Origin: Candidatus Kuenenia stuttgartensis
GTDB taxonomy: Bacteria; Planctomycetota; Planctomycetia; Pirellulales; UBA1268
Assembly: GCA_945870505.1 (NCBI GenBank)
Contig: CAMBSN010000023.1
Location: forward strand, 1-36,201
DNA: 36,201 nucleotides
Direction: 5' to 3'
In this document: positions 1 through 6,956 of the stretch, in pieces
Layout of the letters: each line of letters starts with the position of its first letter
Position numbering within the stretch: the first letter of the stretch is position 1
Translations under genes and position numbers: made by a program
Notes under the pieces: model-generated
What the model was told of the DNA's origin: nothing
The model's input: only the letters and a program-made list of their open reading frames with translations
Database searches by the model: none

Positions 1-187
1 CCTTCAACCGCTTCGCCTGATCCGTCCGCAGGCCGCCGTACTCCCGCTTCCACCGGTAGTACGTCTGCTCGGTCACGCCAAGCTTACGCACCACCTCGGG
101 CACGGTCTTCCCCTGAGCCAACCCAACCTCAGCCTCGCGGAGCTTCCCGATGATCTGCTCCGCAGCGAACTTCTTTCCTCGTGGCAT
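1..187 (-). CDS. IS3-family transposase OrfA, partial
   Basis: The frame starts at ATG 187 with a strong purine-rich ribosome site (GGGAGGG) about eight bases upstream and runs off the window edge after 62 codons. The product begins MPRGKKFAAEQIIGKLREAE and continues with VTEQTYYRWKREYGG, the helix-turn-helix of the IS3/IS911-type OrfA (HTH_Tnp_1), which binds the terminal repeats. In this family OrfB, the DDE catalytic part, is made by programmed -1 frameshifting, and that part is not visible here. The match to the family consensus is close to residue-for-residue, so the call is firm. Whether the element is active cannot be judged from this fragment. Confidence 0.88.
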   Translation of the reverse strand, partial: MPRGKKFAAEQIIGKLREAEVGLAQGKTVPEVVRKLGVTEQTYYRWKREYGGLRTDQAKRLK

Positions 188-261
188 CTCTTGCCCTCCC
201 TTGGTTTCCGCCACCAGAGATTCTCTCTCTGAAAGTGGCGACGTTTAAGGGGGGCAGGTCA
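1..261 (-). mobile_element. IS3-family (IS407-group-like) insertion sequence, end only
   Basis: The window opens inside an insertion sequence. Its outer end is the 13-mer GGGGGGCAGGTCA at 249-261, which read inward is TGACCTGCCCCCC, the typical terminal inverted repeat of IS407-like IS3 elements. An OrfA transposase reads leftward from 187. The other end, OrfB and any target-site duplication lie outside the window. Confidence 0.8.
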
Positions 262-657
262 CGACGCGACGACCAACACAAGTTAGCGATGCAAGACCAT
301 GAGCATAATTCCACGAGAGTTATGACGGACGTTTCCGGGCATTTACATAAACAACCCTAGCACAATGGCTTCTTTCTTGGATCGAATAGGTCGGCCAACA
401 GCACTTCGGCAAGCGTCGGCCGGGTGAGATGACCTGCTGAAGCAACGGCCAAGGCTCGTCGGGCTGGCGCTGGAGCGGCTCTCTGTGGCTCGCGGCGCGA
501 GCGGCCGCATGGCCCGCGTCCGCTACGTGCTCCAACGACGCAAGGCAGCCAACTGGGTCGGCTCGGGCCGCTCGCGAAAATCCAGTGGCGCACGGCCGGG
601 TGACAGGGTGTACTCGCATCCGGTGGCCGCCGCGCCAACGAAGCCGTCATCACCTGT
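262..657. other. Intergenic stretch between IS end and first gene
   Basis: I see no convincing gene here. The stretch holds the orphan promoter-like repeat at 383-422. The short open frames on either strand lack ribosome sites and family resemblance. The segment 262-380 is relatively AT-rich and may be the former leader of a gene displaced by the insertion sequence. Confidence 0.5.
383..422 (-). promoter_or_regulatory. Dispersed promoter-like repeat, copy 1 (orphan)
   Basis: Read on the minus strand this copy has TTGCCG (407-412), an 18-base spacer and TATTCG (383-388). The same layout recurs at 2731-2764 and 36055-36094. Direct repeats GTCGGCC flank the core on the plus strand. No gene follows on the minus strand before the insertion sequence at 261, so this copy appears to have lost its target or to be a free repeat. 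Confidence 0.55.
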
Positions 658-1095
658 TCAGAACTCTTTCGCGGCCTCTTGGAAGGCCTTTCGCACATCG
701 TCCCACGCTGCCTGTGCACCCTTCTCCATGTGCCCCCACGCCTCGCCAGTGGATTTGCGAACCTCACCCAACTTGTCGCGGGCTACCTGCTGCTTGGCCT
801 CGAGGTCAGCCATCTTCTCTGTCCAGCGTGCCTTGGCCTCATCCTTCAACGCGTGGCCTTTTTCATGAAGTCGATCAAGTTCCTTCTCCATTTCCGCGAG
901 GCCGGCCTTGAGGCGCATCTCGAAATCTTCCTTGGCCTGCGTGGCAGCGTGTGCAGAGGTGTCGACAGCCTTCTCCGCGTCGTGACGGACATCCTCGGTC
1001 GTGACTTTGCGCACCGTGTGCTCGACCGGCGCCTCCATACAGCCATTGCAGGTCACAAGAACCGCTGCACCGAGCAGCCACCAAGAGCGAGGCAT
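658..1095 (-). CDS. Small secreted helical stress-type protein (sll1863-like)
   Basis: This is a 145-residue protein with an N-terminal export signal (MPRSWWLLGAAVLVTCNGC) and an imperfect lipobox ending at Cys19, so it may be a lipoprotein. The rest is a long charged helix. The C-terminal half carries the pattern DLEAKQQVARDKLGEV followed by GEAWGHMEKG and a Trp-containing tail, which I associate with the sll1863 family of bacterial stress-response proteins. Its biochemical role is not established. The start at 1095 is supported by GAGGTGA five bases upstream. It stands alone, with a 439-bp gap upstream and the IS-flanking region downstream. An alternative reading is an apolipoprotein-like or YtxH-like coiled coil. 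Confidence 0.7.
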   Translation of the reverse strand: MPRSWWLLGAAVLVTCNGCMEAPVEHTVRKVTTEDVRHDAEKAVDTSAHAATQAKEDFEMRLKAGLAEMEKELDRLHEKGHALKDEAKARWTEKMADLEAKQQVARDKLGEVRKSTGEAWGHMEKGAQAAWDDVRKAFQEAAKEF

Positions 1096-1529
1096 GGGCT
1101 CACCTCATGTAGGACGACAAAGATGGTGTCCGTGCGAGTCGCATCCGAATGGACCACCTAAAAGCAACTGGCATCATGCAACTGAAAGATAGCGACGGCC
1201 TCGCTGGGATCACGACGCGCACTTCTCAGGGCGAATTCCAGACGGGCGGTATGCCGGACACTTACTGCAGAGCGCCACGCTGAAGAGGTAAGCCGGTCGC
1301 CAATCATGGGCAGACCGGGTGGGGGGCGGCCCTATCAGGGCAGTTGCGCCGCACGCAGCTTGCCCAACCTCTCCAGCCCTTGGAGCGATTCGCACCACCA
1401 CGACTGCCGCAGACGAGCGCGCTGGAGACAGACTCCTCGGGCAGGCCGTCGACATGTCGTTCTTTGGGGTCGGCGCCGCCGCGGTGCGGCTGCTGCGCGG
1501 ACCGCGGGACGAGCCCCAGGCGACCGCTT
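1096..1529. other. Non-coding stretch between two minus-strand genes
   Basis: I see no supported gene in these roughly 430 bases. Open frames here are extensions or shadows of the YbdK-like gene and lack ribosome sites. The right edge is the inverted repeat at 1530-1558. A promoter for the 658-1095 gene should lie near 1100-1160, but I cannot place one with confidence. Confidence 0.5.
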
Positions 1530-1558
1530 GACGGTCAGCCCGCGCCGTGCTGACCGTC
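1530..1558 (-). terminator. Hairpin overlapping the stop of the YbdK-like gene
   Basis: A perfect 10-bp inverted repeat, GACGGTCAGC and GCTGACCGTC, has a 9-base loop. The stop codon (1535-1537) lies inside one arm. No T-run follows on the minus strand, so it may act as a 3' stabiliser or a rho-assisted end rather than a classical terminator. Confidence 0.5.
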
Positions 1559-2689
1559 CGGCCGCCCGGACCGCAACTCGGCGACGAGGCTGTCGACGAC
1601 CGCACCGAGGTCGCCGTTGTGCCGGGCTGCGGCCCGGCGCTGCCGCTGGTAGCTGGCGCCGGTGCGCGGGATCTGGGCCACCCAGCCGAGCTCCTCGAGG
1701 CAGCCGAGGCGCCGCGCGACTGGCTCCAGGCGGTCCAGCAGGTCGAGCAGGTCGTCGGTGACCAGCCGCTCGCGGCCGGCGGCGTCGATGATGACCTCGG
1801 CGTCCAGCCCGTACCGTGCCGCGCGCCACTTGTTTTCCTGCACGTACCACGGAGGGAGCGTCGCCGGGGTGCGCCCGGCCGCGAGCTGGTCGTCGAGGTC
1901 GACGACCAGGCACTGGGTGAGGGCGGCCAGCGCGGCGACCTCGCGCAGGGTGGGCACCCCGTCGCAGACCCGCATCTCGATCGTGCCGAGAGCCGGTGAC
2001 GGCCGGATGTCCCAGCGGATCTCCTTGTAGTCGTCGATCACCCCGGTCGTGAACATGTCGTCGACGTAGCCCTCGAACTCCGCCCAGGTCTCGAACTGGA
2101 AGGGCAGGCCCGCGGTGGGCAGCTGCTGGAACATCAGCGCGCGGTTGCTTGCGTAGCCGGTGTCGGCGCCGCCCCAGTATGGCGAGGAGGCCGACAGCGC
2201 CTGGAGATGCGGGTAGCGGACGAGCAGCCCGTTGAGGATGGGGAGGACGCGGTCGGCTGAACGCACGCCGACGTGCACGTGCACGCCGAAGATGAGCATC
2301 TGCCGGCCCCACCACTGGGTGCGGTCGATCAGGGTGGCGTACCGCGGGCCGGTGCTGACCTCCTGCTCCAGGCTCTGCGCGAACGGGTGCGTCCCCGCAC
2401 TGAACAGGGCAAGGCCCCGAGGCTCGGTGACGGCGCGCACCGACTCCAAGGCGGCGGCCAGGTCGTCAGCCGCCTCGGCCACGGTGCTGCAGATCCCGGT
2501 CACCAGCTCGACGGTGTTGCGCAGCAGTTCGCGGTGGACGCGCGGGTCGGGGCTGCCGTCCGGGCGGCGGAGGGCGTCGACGACCTCACCCGCGGCCGGC
2601 ACCAGGTCTCGGCTGGCGGTGTCGATGATGCCGAGCTCCCATTCCAGGCCCAGCGTCGGCCCAGCCGAGGGCTTGAACGTGACCGGCAC
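1535..2689 (-). CDS. Carboxylate-amine ligase, glutamate-cysteine ligase type 2 (YbdK family)
   Basis: The product (about 384 residues) is an ATP-dependent carboxylate-amine ligase of the GCS2/YbdK family. Members join glutamate to cysteine or another amine. The in vivo substrate here is unknown. Near the N-terminus GLEWELGIID carries the metal-binding glutamates. Further on are IFGVHVHVGV, the ASSPYWGGADTGYASNRA loop and WDIRPS with TIEMRVCD, all family hallmarks. GTG 2689 is preferred over GTG 2698 because GGGAGG sits eight bases before it and directly abuts the other. Local GC is very high, and the protein reads like actinobacterial homologues, which suggests horizontal transfer. A promoter-like repeat lies about 40 bp upstream (2731-2764). 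Confidence 0.85.
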   Translation of the reverse strand: MPVTFKPSAGPTLGLEWELGIIDTASRDLVPAAGEVVDALRRPDGSPDPRVHRELLRNTVELVTGICSTVAEAADDLAAALESVRAVTEPRGLALFSAGTHPFAQSLEQEVSTGPRYATLIDRTQWWGRQMLIFGVHVHVGVRSADRVLPILNGLLVRYPHLQALSASSPYWGGADTGYASNRALMFQQLPTAGLPFQFETWAEFEGYVDDMFTTGVIDDYKEIRWDIRPSPALGTIEMRVCDGVPTLREVAALAALTQCLVVDLDDQLAAGRTPATLPPWYVQENKWRAARYGLDAEVIIDAAGRERLVTDDLLDLLDRLEPVARRLGCLEELGWVAQIPRTGASYQRQRRAAARHNGDLGAVVDSLVAELRSGRPDGQHGAG

Positions 2690-2730
2690 AGCTGACACCT
2701 CCCTGACGTCTCGTGCGGGCTAGCCGCGAA

Positions 2731-2764
2731 AGAATAGTCCGGCCAATGGCACTTCGGCAACGGT
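2731..2764 (-). promoter_or_regulatory. Dispersed promoter-like repeat, copy 2 (upstream of YbdK-like gene)
   Basis: On the minus strand this copy has TTGCCG at 2755-2760, an 18-base spacer and TATTCT at 2731-2736. Transcription would start near 2724, about 35 bases before the preferred GTG at 2689, with a good ribosome site between them. The core matches copy 3 almost base for base, while the left flanking sequence has diverged. Confidence 0.65.
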
Positions 2765-2979
2765 CTTCCGGCTGCCGAGCGACTCGTGAGCCTCGGGGGG
2801 AACGGCCTGGGGGCAGCTCGTCAGGCGACGGTTCAAAGACGTCACGATCGTCATGGGCCTGAACGAGCTCCCGGACGCGTGGACTTCCGCCCGGACTACG
2901 TCTGGCGATAACCAACACTTTGCCTCCCCGTCCGGATGCGAAACATGGACAGGCATCCGTGTCCCCTCACGAGAAAAGA

Positions 2980-3019
2980 AAAAGCCCCCTTCGTCCCGCG
3001 TGGAAAGAAGGGGGCTTTT
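2980..3019 (-). terminator. Rho-independent terminator of the histone-H1-like gene
   Basis: A strong stem pairs AAAAGCCCCCTTC with GAAGGGGGCTTTT around a 14-base loop. Read on the minus strand the stem is followed by a T-rich tract (TTTTTCTTTTC). It lies 25 bases past the stop codon of the gene at 3045-3302. This is the clearest intrinsic terminator in the window. Confidence 0.92.
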
Positions 3020-3044
3020 GTCTCGGAACAGGTCGGCTCTCAGC

Positions 3045-3302
3045 CTACTTCGCCGCCGCCTTCTTGGTAGCGGCTCGTTTCGTCGCCTTCTTCGCGACCG
3101 AACCGGTCGCAGCTGCGACCTTCGCAGCTCCCTTAGCGATGACGTTCATGACGGCCGACTGGCGAGCAGCCCGGCGGGCCGCCATGTTCTTGCCGATTTT
3201 CTTGGCCCTGTCGGCGATCTTACCCAAGACGGTCTTAGCGGGCGTCTTCTTCGCCGCGCTCTTGGTTGCGGTGGGCTTCTTTGCAGTTTTTTTCTTGGCC
3301 AC
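3045..3302 (-). CDS. Lys/Ala-rich histone-H1-like DNA-binding protein
   Basis: This 85-residue, strongly basic protein is built of AKK, KKTPAK and AAK-type repeats at both ends with a short central segment (IADRAKKIGKNMAARRAAR). Such composition is typical of bacterial histone-H1-like proteins (Hc1/Hc2 and AlgP-like tails) that bind and compact DNA without strong sequence specificity. The start is GTG 3302, with AAGGAT six bases upstream. It is a single-gene unit ending in a strong terminator at 2980-3019. The composition is diagnostic only of nucleic-acid binding. A ribosome- or RNA-associated role is possible. Confidence 0.75.
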   Translation of the reverse strand: MAKKKTAKKPTATKSAAKKTPAKTVLGKIADRAKKIGKNMAARRAARQSAVMNVIAKGAAKVAAATGSVAKKATKRAATKKAAAK

Positions 3303-3534
3303 GTTTTATCCTTCAATGAGACCGGGGTGCGGAACCGGCGACAAGTTAGTCCATTTGCGAATCCGCGGCTACGCGACCTGAGCCAACGATAGGTGAGACT
3401 CCTGCCTTTCCCCTATAAATGAGGGTCTTCAGCAGAATCTGTGGGTAAAACACGGTCCTGAATAGGCTTCGGCACGTCTCCGTGAGGAGCGTCCACATCA
3501 CCGCCGGGGCCGGCGGCCGCATCTGCGGCACCTG
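3303..3534. other. Non-coding region upstream of the H1-like gene
   Basis: No supported gene lies here. The leader and promoter of the H1-like gene must lie in 3303-3420. The stretch around 3422-3455 (GGGTCTTCAGCAGAATCTGT) looks like the terminal inverted repeat of an ISL3-type insertion sequence. I cannot find a partner end or a transposase, so at most it is a relic. Confidence 0.35.
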
Positions 3535-3584
3535 CCTGCTCTGGGTCTCCAGAGAGGAGCATGACACCGGTGGCCTCCGCCGCG
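3535..3584 (-). pseudogene. Relic of a 3-hydroxyisobutyrate-dehydrogenase-like gene
   Basis: About 50 bases on the minus strand encode ATGVMLLSGDPEQAG, which matches GTGVMLLSGDPDQ of the intact dehydrogenase at 8759-9640 (residues about 127-139). The fragment is joined directly to the dispersed repeat at 3581-3701, the same repeat that stands upstream of the intact gene. The order is therefore conserved while the 5' part of the gene (about 125 codons) and everything after this fragment are gone. This points to deletion in a duplicated locus rather than chance similarity. Confidence 0.65.
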
Positions 3585-3701
3585 ATGACGACGTTCTTAT
3601 CCAACACTATGACGATCGGCCACGCCAGCATCGTGACCATCATCCGACCTGCCGCAATTAACGTCGAGGAGACGATCGGGCTATGACGCCCGGTGGCGTT
3701 T
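3581..3701. repeat. 121-bp dispersed repeat, copy A
   Basis: By eye it is about 86% identical, without gaps, to 9701-9821. Both copies begin CGCGATGAC and end GGCGTTT. Both contain a plus-strand open frame of 33 codons with ATG and TGA at the same positions (here 3585-3686). In both cases the repeat lies upstream, in minus-strand sense, of dehydrogenase sequence. Confidence 0.8.
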
Positions 3702-3765
3702 ACCTCGCCTGCCGTCGTCCTCCTCGCCGGCCACCCGCGCCGGCCACCCGCGACGGTCACACGCT

Positions 3766-6450
3766 TCAGTCAATCGGCAGAAAGACCCACAGCGACGGGC
3801 GCCCACAGTTGCAATGAACAGCCCGGCCCAAGAGACCGAGGCCGGCAACGCTCATATAGACAGCGGAACGAGCAGCATCCCAGTAGCCCTTCACACCGGC
3901 GGCACGGGGTCCGCGAAGCCGCGACTGGACGCTCGGCACCGGATGGAAGATCACCTCGATAAAAGGGCCTCTCTGACGCTCACGATCTTGGAGGTCGTCG
4001 AGCATCTCGATCGTCCTCGCCATCGACTCGTAACTGCAGCCGGCCGCCAACAGGTTTTGGTCCACCTCAGCCACGCCGCGGCGGCTGGGAGTGGGGAGCG
4101 TGAGCAGTCCCAGAAACGACCAAAGTGTGAATACGAGGCTGTAGCTCACGATCCCCTCGGCCGTGGCCAGCCGGCGATCCCCAATGATTGCTGCCGCCAA
4201 GACGATGCCGAAGATCGTAAAGCCTATGGACAGCATCCGTCCTCTCCACCACTCCCCGGTCTGTACCACCATCTGCCGCCGCCGCACCGCTACGGCGAAA
4301 GCCTCGGGATCGAGCACCTCACGCCACCGCATCGGCAGCAGTTGCATTCGCGGATGCAGCACACCAACGACCGCGCCGGTGAAACCCTCATCGTCCGATT
4401 CGCTCATAAAGGTCGGCAGCATCGTCGAATTCGGCTCGTTTTCCAGGAGACGTTGGTCGTCGGCTCGTGGCAAACTTGGCGTGACTACGAGCCGTGCCAT
4501 CGCGGTAGCCAAAGCAATCCGTCCCCATAGCGACGCGAGCACGATTGCTGAACCTGCAGTAATCACCCCCAGCACTCCTCCGGCTCTGCCCGCGACGAGC
4601 AGCACAAACGCCGATACGAACAGGAGGCTAGAGTGAACACTTACTCCCCGTGCGAGCCTTGCCAAGAACAGTTGCAGCGACGGATGCCGCCGCCCGTACC
4701 ACTTCGGTAGCAAGTAGCCGCCGAAGAGATCGAAGGGAATATGCAGGGTCGCGTATGCCAGCAGGAAGCCGGCCAGCCCCACCACCTCTCCCCCGAAGCT
4801 TTCTGAAGAAGACAGAAGTCGGCGTGGTAGTCCGACCGCTAGACCCACGGTCGCCAGCACGACCATCGTGCCCACAGCGCTCATCCCGAGCCAGAGACGA
4901 GCGCGGCCGTAGCCGGGAGCGTATTGCTGCGAAGGAGGCTCAACGCTGCCGATCACAGTGGAGCAGTACATCGCTTCGGCAGTCTTCTGGATTCCGCGGA
5001 GCATGCCGCCGAAGACGAATTCGTGTAACGGCACCACACCATACCAGTAGAGGATGCCAAACAGTCCACTGGGGCGAAATCGGGCCGTCATGACCAGCCG
5101 GGTCAGGGGTGGCTTCGATTGGCCGTCGATCTCTTCGATCGCGAAGTCGAGTTGCGCCTCACCCGGCAGCTTCATCTCCGCACGGAGGGAAAGTGACTTG
5201 TCCCGATCGATACCCACCACCCGCCAGAAGTCGAGTGCTTCACCAAACTCCACCATCTCTGGATGCCGCCGGCCCCGGCGCAGCCCTGGCCCGCCCACGA
5301 ACTTGTCGAGCCAGCCGCGCAACTTCCAGAGCAGATCGCCGGCATACCAGCCATTCCCCCCTCCGATCCGGCAGACTGCTGCGTAGACACTCGCTGGATC
5401 CGCGGCGATGTCCACCACCCGCTTGTCGGTGAAGACGGTGCCCCCTGCCCAAACGGGGTCTCCCGGCACGGGCCCCGCCACGCTCCAGTGGGTCTCCACC
5501 GCGTGCCGGTCGATCTTAACCTTCGCGCGGTGGATTGCCTCGCGAACGCCTAGAGCATGGTGCGGCATCAGGCGCTGGGTGGCGTCGTCGGTGACGACCA
5601 CGCGATTCTTAAGCCCCTCAGCCAGCGGCCGTGCGATCCGATAGGAGACCGGGGTGACCAAATTGATCCACAGTGAACTGAGCCGCGGCGTGAGTACGGG
5701 CACCGGCAGGATGATACGCCTCCGGAGGCCCAGTTCTTCGGCCATTACCCGCATCAGTTCGGAGTAGGGCATCACGTCGGGGCCGCCGATCTCCAGTGTC
5801 TTGCCAGCGGTCTCGGGCACCTCGAGGCAGCAGACGAGCCAGTGTAATACGTCGGCGATCGCCACCGGCTGGCTCTCGGTTGTCACCCATTTGGGCGTCA
5901 CCATGACTGGAAGGCGCTCGACGAGATAGCGAAGAATCTCATACGACGCCGAGCCGGAGCCGATGATCATCGCCGCCCGAAAGGTTGTCACTGGTACGCC
6001 GCAGGAGGAGAGTTCTTGCTCAACCTGGCGCCGCGAACGGAGGTGCTCGCTGAGGTCCGGCCCCATCTCCCCAAGGCCACCGAGATAGATGATCCGCGAC
6101 AGACCGGCATCTCGCGCGGCCCGGGCGAAGCCGGCGGCGAGTACCCTGTCGTGATCCGCATAGGCGCCCCCGGTAGCCGCCATGGAGTGCACGAGGTAAT
6201 AGGCCGCCCGGCAACCCTGCAGAGCCGTGGTGACCGCCGCGGAGTCGACGATATCAACGGCAATCACCTCGACGTGCGGGTGGTGCCGCCACGGTCGGGC
6301 GTCGAGTTTCCTGGGCTCCCGTACGAGACAGCGAACGCGGTATCCCGCCTCGAGGAGAGCGGGCACAAGGCGACCGCCAACGTAGCCGGTCGCCCCCGTC
6401 ACACCGACCGTGTATTTGGAAACGACCGCCGGACTGCTTACATCGCTCAT
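3766..6450 (-). CDS. Fusion: NAD(P)-binding epimerase + DUF2867 + C-terminal membrane domain
   Basis: This 894-residue protein has three parts. Residues 1-300 are an atypical short-chain dehydrogenase/epimerase domain (VGVTGATGYVGGRL nucleotide loop, YYLVHSM, IGSGSASYEILRYL). Residues about 320-480 resemble the DUF2867 SRPBCC-like domain usually fused to it (WYAGDLLWKLRGWLDK, LRAEMKLPGEAQLDF). Such two-domain proteins normally stop near 480-500 residues. Here about 400 more follow, with several hydrophobic helices and the motifs HIPFDLFGGYLLP, EVIFHPVPSVQSRLR and a terminal VHCNCGRPSLWVFLPID. I do not recognise this last part, and no HExxH is present. ATG 6450 gives the normal family N-terminus, although its ribosome site is weak. 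An upstream ATG at 6594 would add 48 unlikely residues. The substrate is unknown. A membrane-tethered quinone- or lipid-related reductase is a guess. Confidence 0.75.
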   Translation of the reverse strand: MSDVSSPAVVSKYTVGVTGATGYVGGRLVPALLEAGYRVRCLVREPRKLDARPWRHHPHVEVIAVDIVDSAAVTTALQGCRAAYYLVHSMAATGGAYADHDRVLAAGFARAARDAGLSRIIYLGGLGEMGPDLSEHLRSRRQVEQELSSCGVPVTTFRAAMIIGSGSASYEILRYLVERLPVMVTPKWVTTESQPVAIADVLHWLVCCLEVPETAGKTLEIGGPDVMPYSELMRVMAEELGLRRRIILPVPVLTPRLSSLWINLVTPVSYRIARPLAEGLKNRVVVTDDATQRLMPHHALGVREAIHRAKVKIDRHAVETHWSVAGPVPGDPVWAGGTVFTDKRVVDIAADPASVYAAVCRIGGGNGWYAGDLLWKLRGWLDKFVGGPGLRRGRRHPEMVEFGEALDFWRVVGIDRDKSLSLRAEMKLPGEAQLDFAIEEIDGQSKPPLTRLVMTARFRPSGLFGILYWYGVVPLHEFVFGGMLRGIQKTAEAMYCSTVIGSVEPPSQQYAPGYGRARLWLGMSAVGTMVVLATVGLAVGLPRRLLSSSESFGGEVVGLAGFLLAYATLHIPFDLFGGYLLPKWYGRRHPSLQLFLARLARGVSVHSSLLFVSAFVLLVAGRAGGVLGVITAGSAIVLASLWGRIALATAMARLVVTPSLPRADDQRLLENEPNSTMLPTFMSESDDEGFTGAVVGVLHPRMQLLPMRWREVLDPEAFAVAVRRRQMVVQTGEWWRGRMLSIGFTIFGIVLAAAIIGDRRLATAEGIVSYSLVFTLWSFLGLLTLPTPSRRGVAEVDQNLLAAGCSYESMARTIEMLDDLQDRERQRGPFIEVIFHPVPSVQSRLRGPRAAGVKGYWDAARSAVYMSVAGLGLLGRAVHCNCGRPSLWVFLPID

Positions 6451-6577
6451 GAATAGGACTGCCGGAAGGGTACGGAAACGGGGCGAATGCAGCGCGGGAC
6501 CACGCGGTGCATCATAGGAGGCAAGCGCCTGCGCGACCGTGCGATCTGTCAGCTCGCGGTGGAAGCAACCCCTGGGA

Positions 6578-6784
6578 ATGCCCAACCATACCAATCAGTG
6601 GCGTGACCTCCTGATCGGCCTCTACGACAATCTCATGGGTCACCGAGCCGAGCTCACGTATGAGTTCGCCAACATGCACATCAAGATTCCCGGCGGCACA
6701 GGCCCGTCCGCCGAGCATGCGGAGCGGGTGCTGCACGGGACGATGAAGATTCGCACGTGGGACACGGGTACGCCCCCAAACTGA
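6578..6784 (+). CDS. Small hypothetical protein (68 residues)
   Basis: The frame begins MPNHTNQWRDLLIGLYDNLM and contains AELTYEFANMHIKIP and HGTMKIRT, the alternation expected of a small beta-rich fold with an N-terminal amphipathic helix. The composition is protein-like, unlike the antisense frame. I have an impression of similar short planctomycete proteins of unknown function but cannot name a family. It is divergent from the epimerase fusion gene (127 bp apart) and is followed within 50 bases by a dispersed repeat (6825-6954). The ribosome site before ATG 6578 is poor, so the exact start is uncertain; an in-frame start at 6539 is possible. Confidence 0.5.
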   Translation: MPNHTNQWRDLLIGLYDNLMGHRAELTYEFANMHIKIPGGTGPSAEHAERVLHGTMKIRTWDTGTPPN

Positions 6785-6824
6785 TCTTGGCCGGTTCACA
6801 CTTGATCCTCGCGCTCGAGTGCAC

Positions 6825-6954
6825 GGTAAGTGAAAGCCGATCGGCCGTGAGCCCGCGGGCGAACCACGCTGGACGCTGCATCGTGTGGTGGTTCACCCCA
6901 CGCCTCACGGCGTTGGGCATGGACGGCGGCCGCGCGAGACTCTTGGAGGACCCG
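6825..6954. repeat. Dispersed intergenic repeat type 2, copy A
   Basis: It shares with 23934-24060 the blocks GAAAGCCGA-CGGCCGT, CGCGGGCGAACCACGCT, CCCACGCCTCACGGCGTTGGG and a terminal TGGAGGACCCG/TGGAGAACCCG. CGCC-TCA-CGGCG can form a small hairpin. It fills nearly the whole gap between the 3' ends of two convergent genes (6784 and 6957). Confidence 0.8.
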
Positions 6955-6956
6955 TA

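Noticed and set aside
3413-3760. 115-codon minus-strand frame over the relic region
   Set aside because: It joins repeat, dehydrogenase relic and unrelated sequence. Substitutions relative to the other repeat copy show no coding pattern in this frame.
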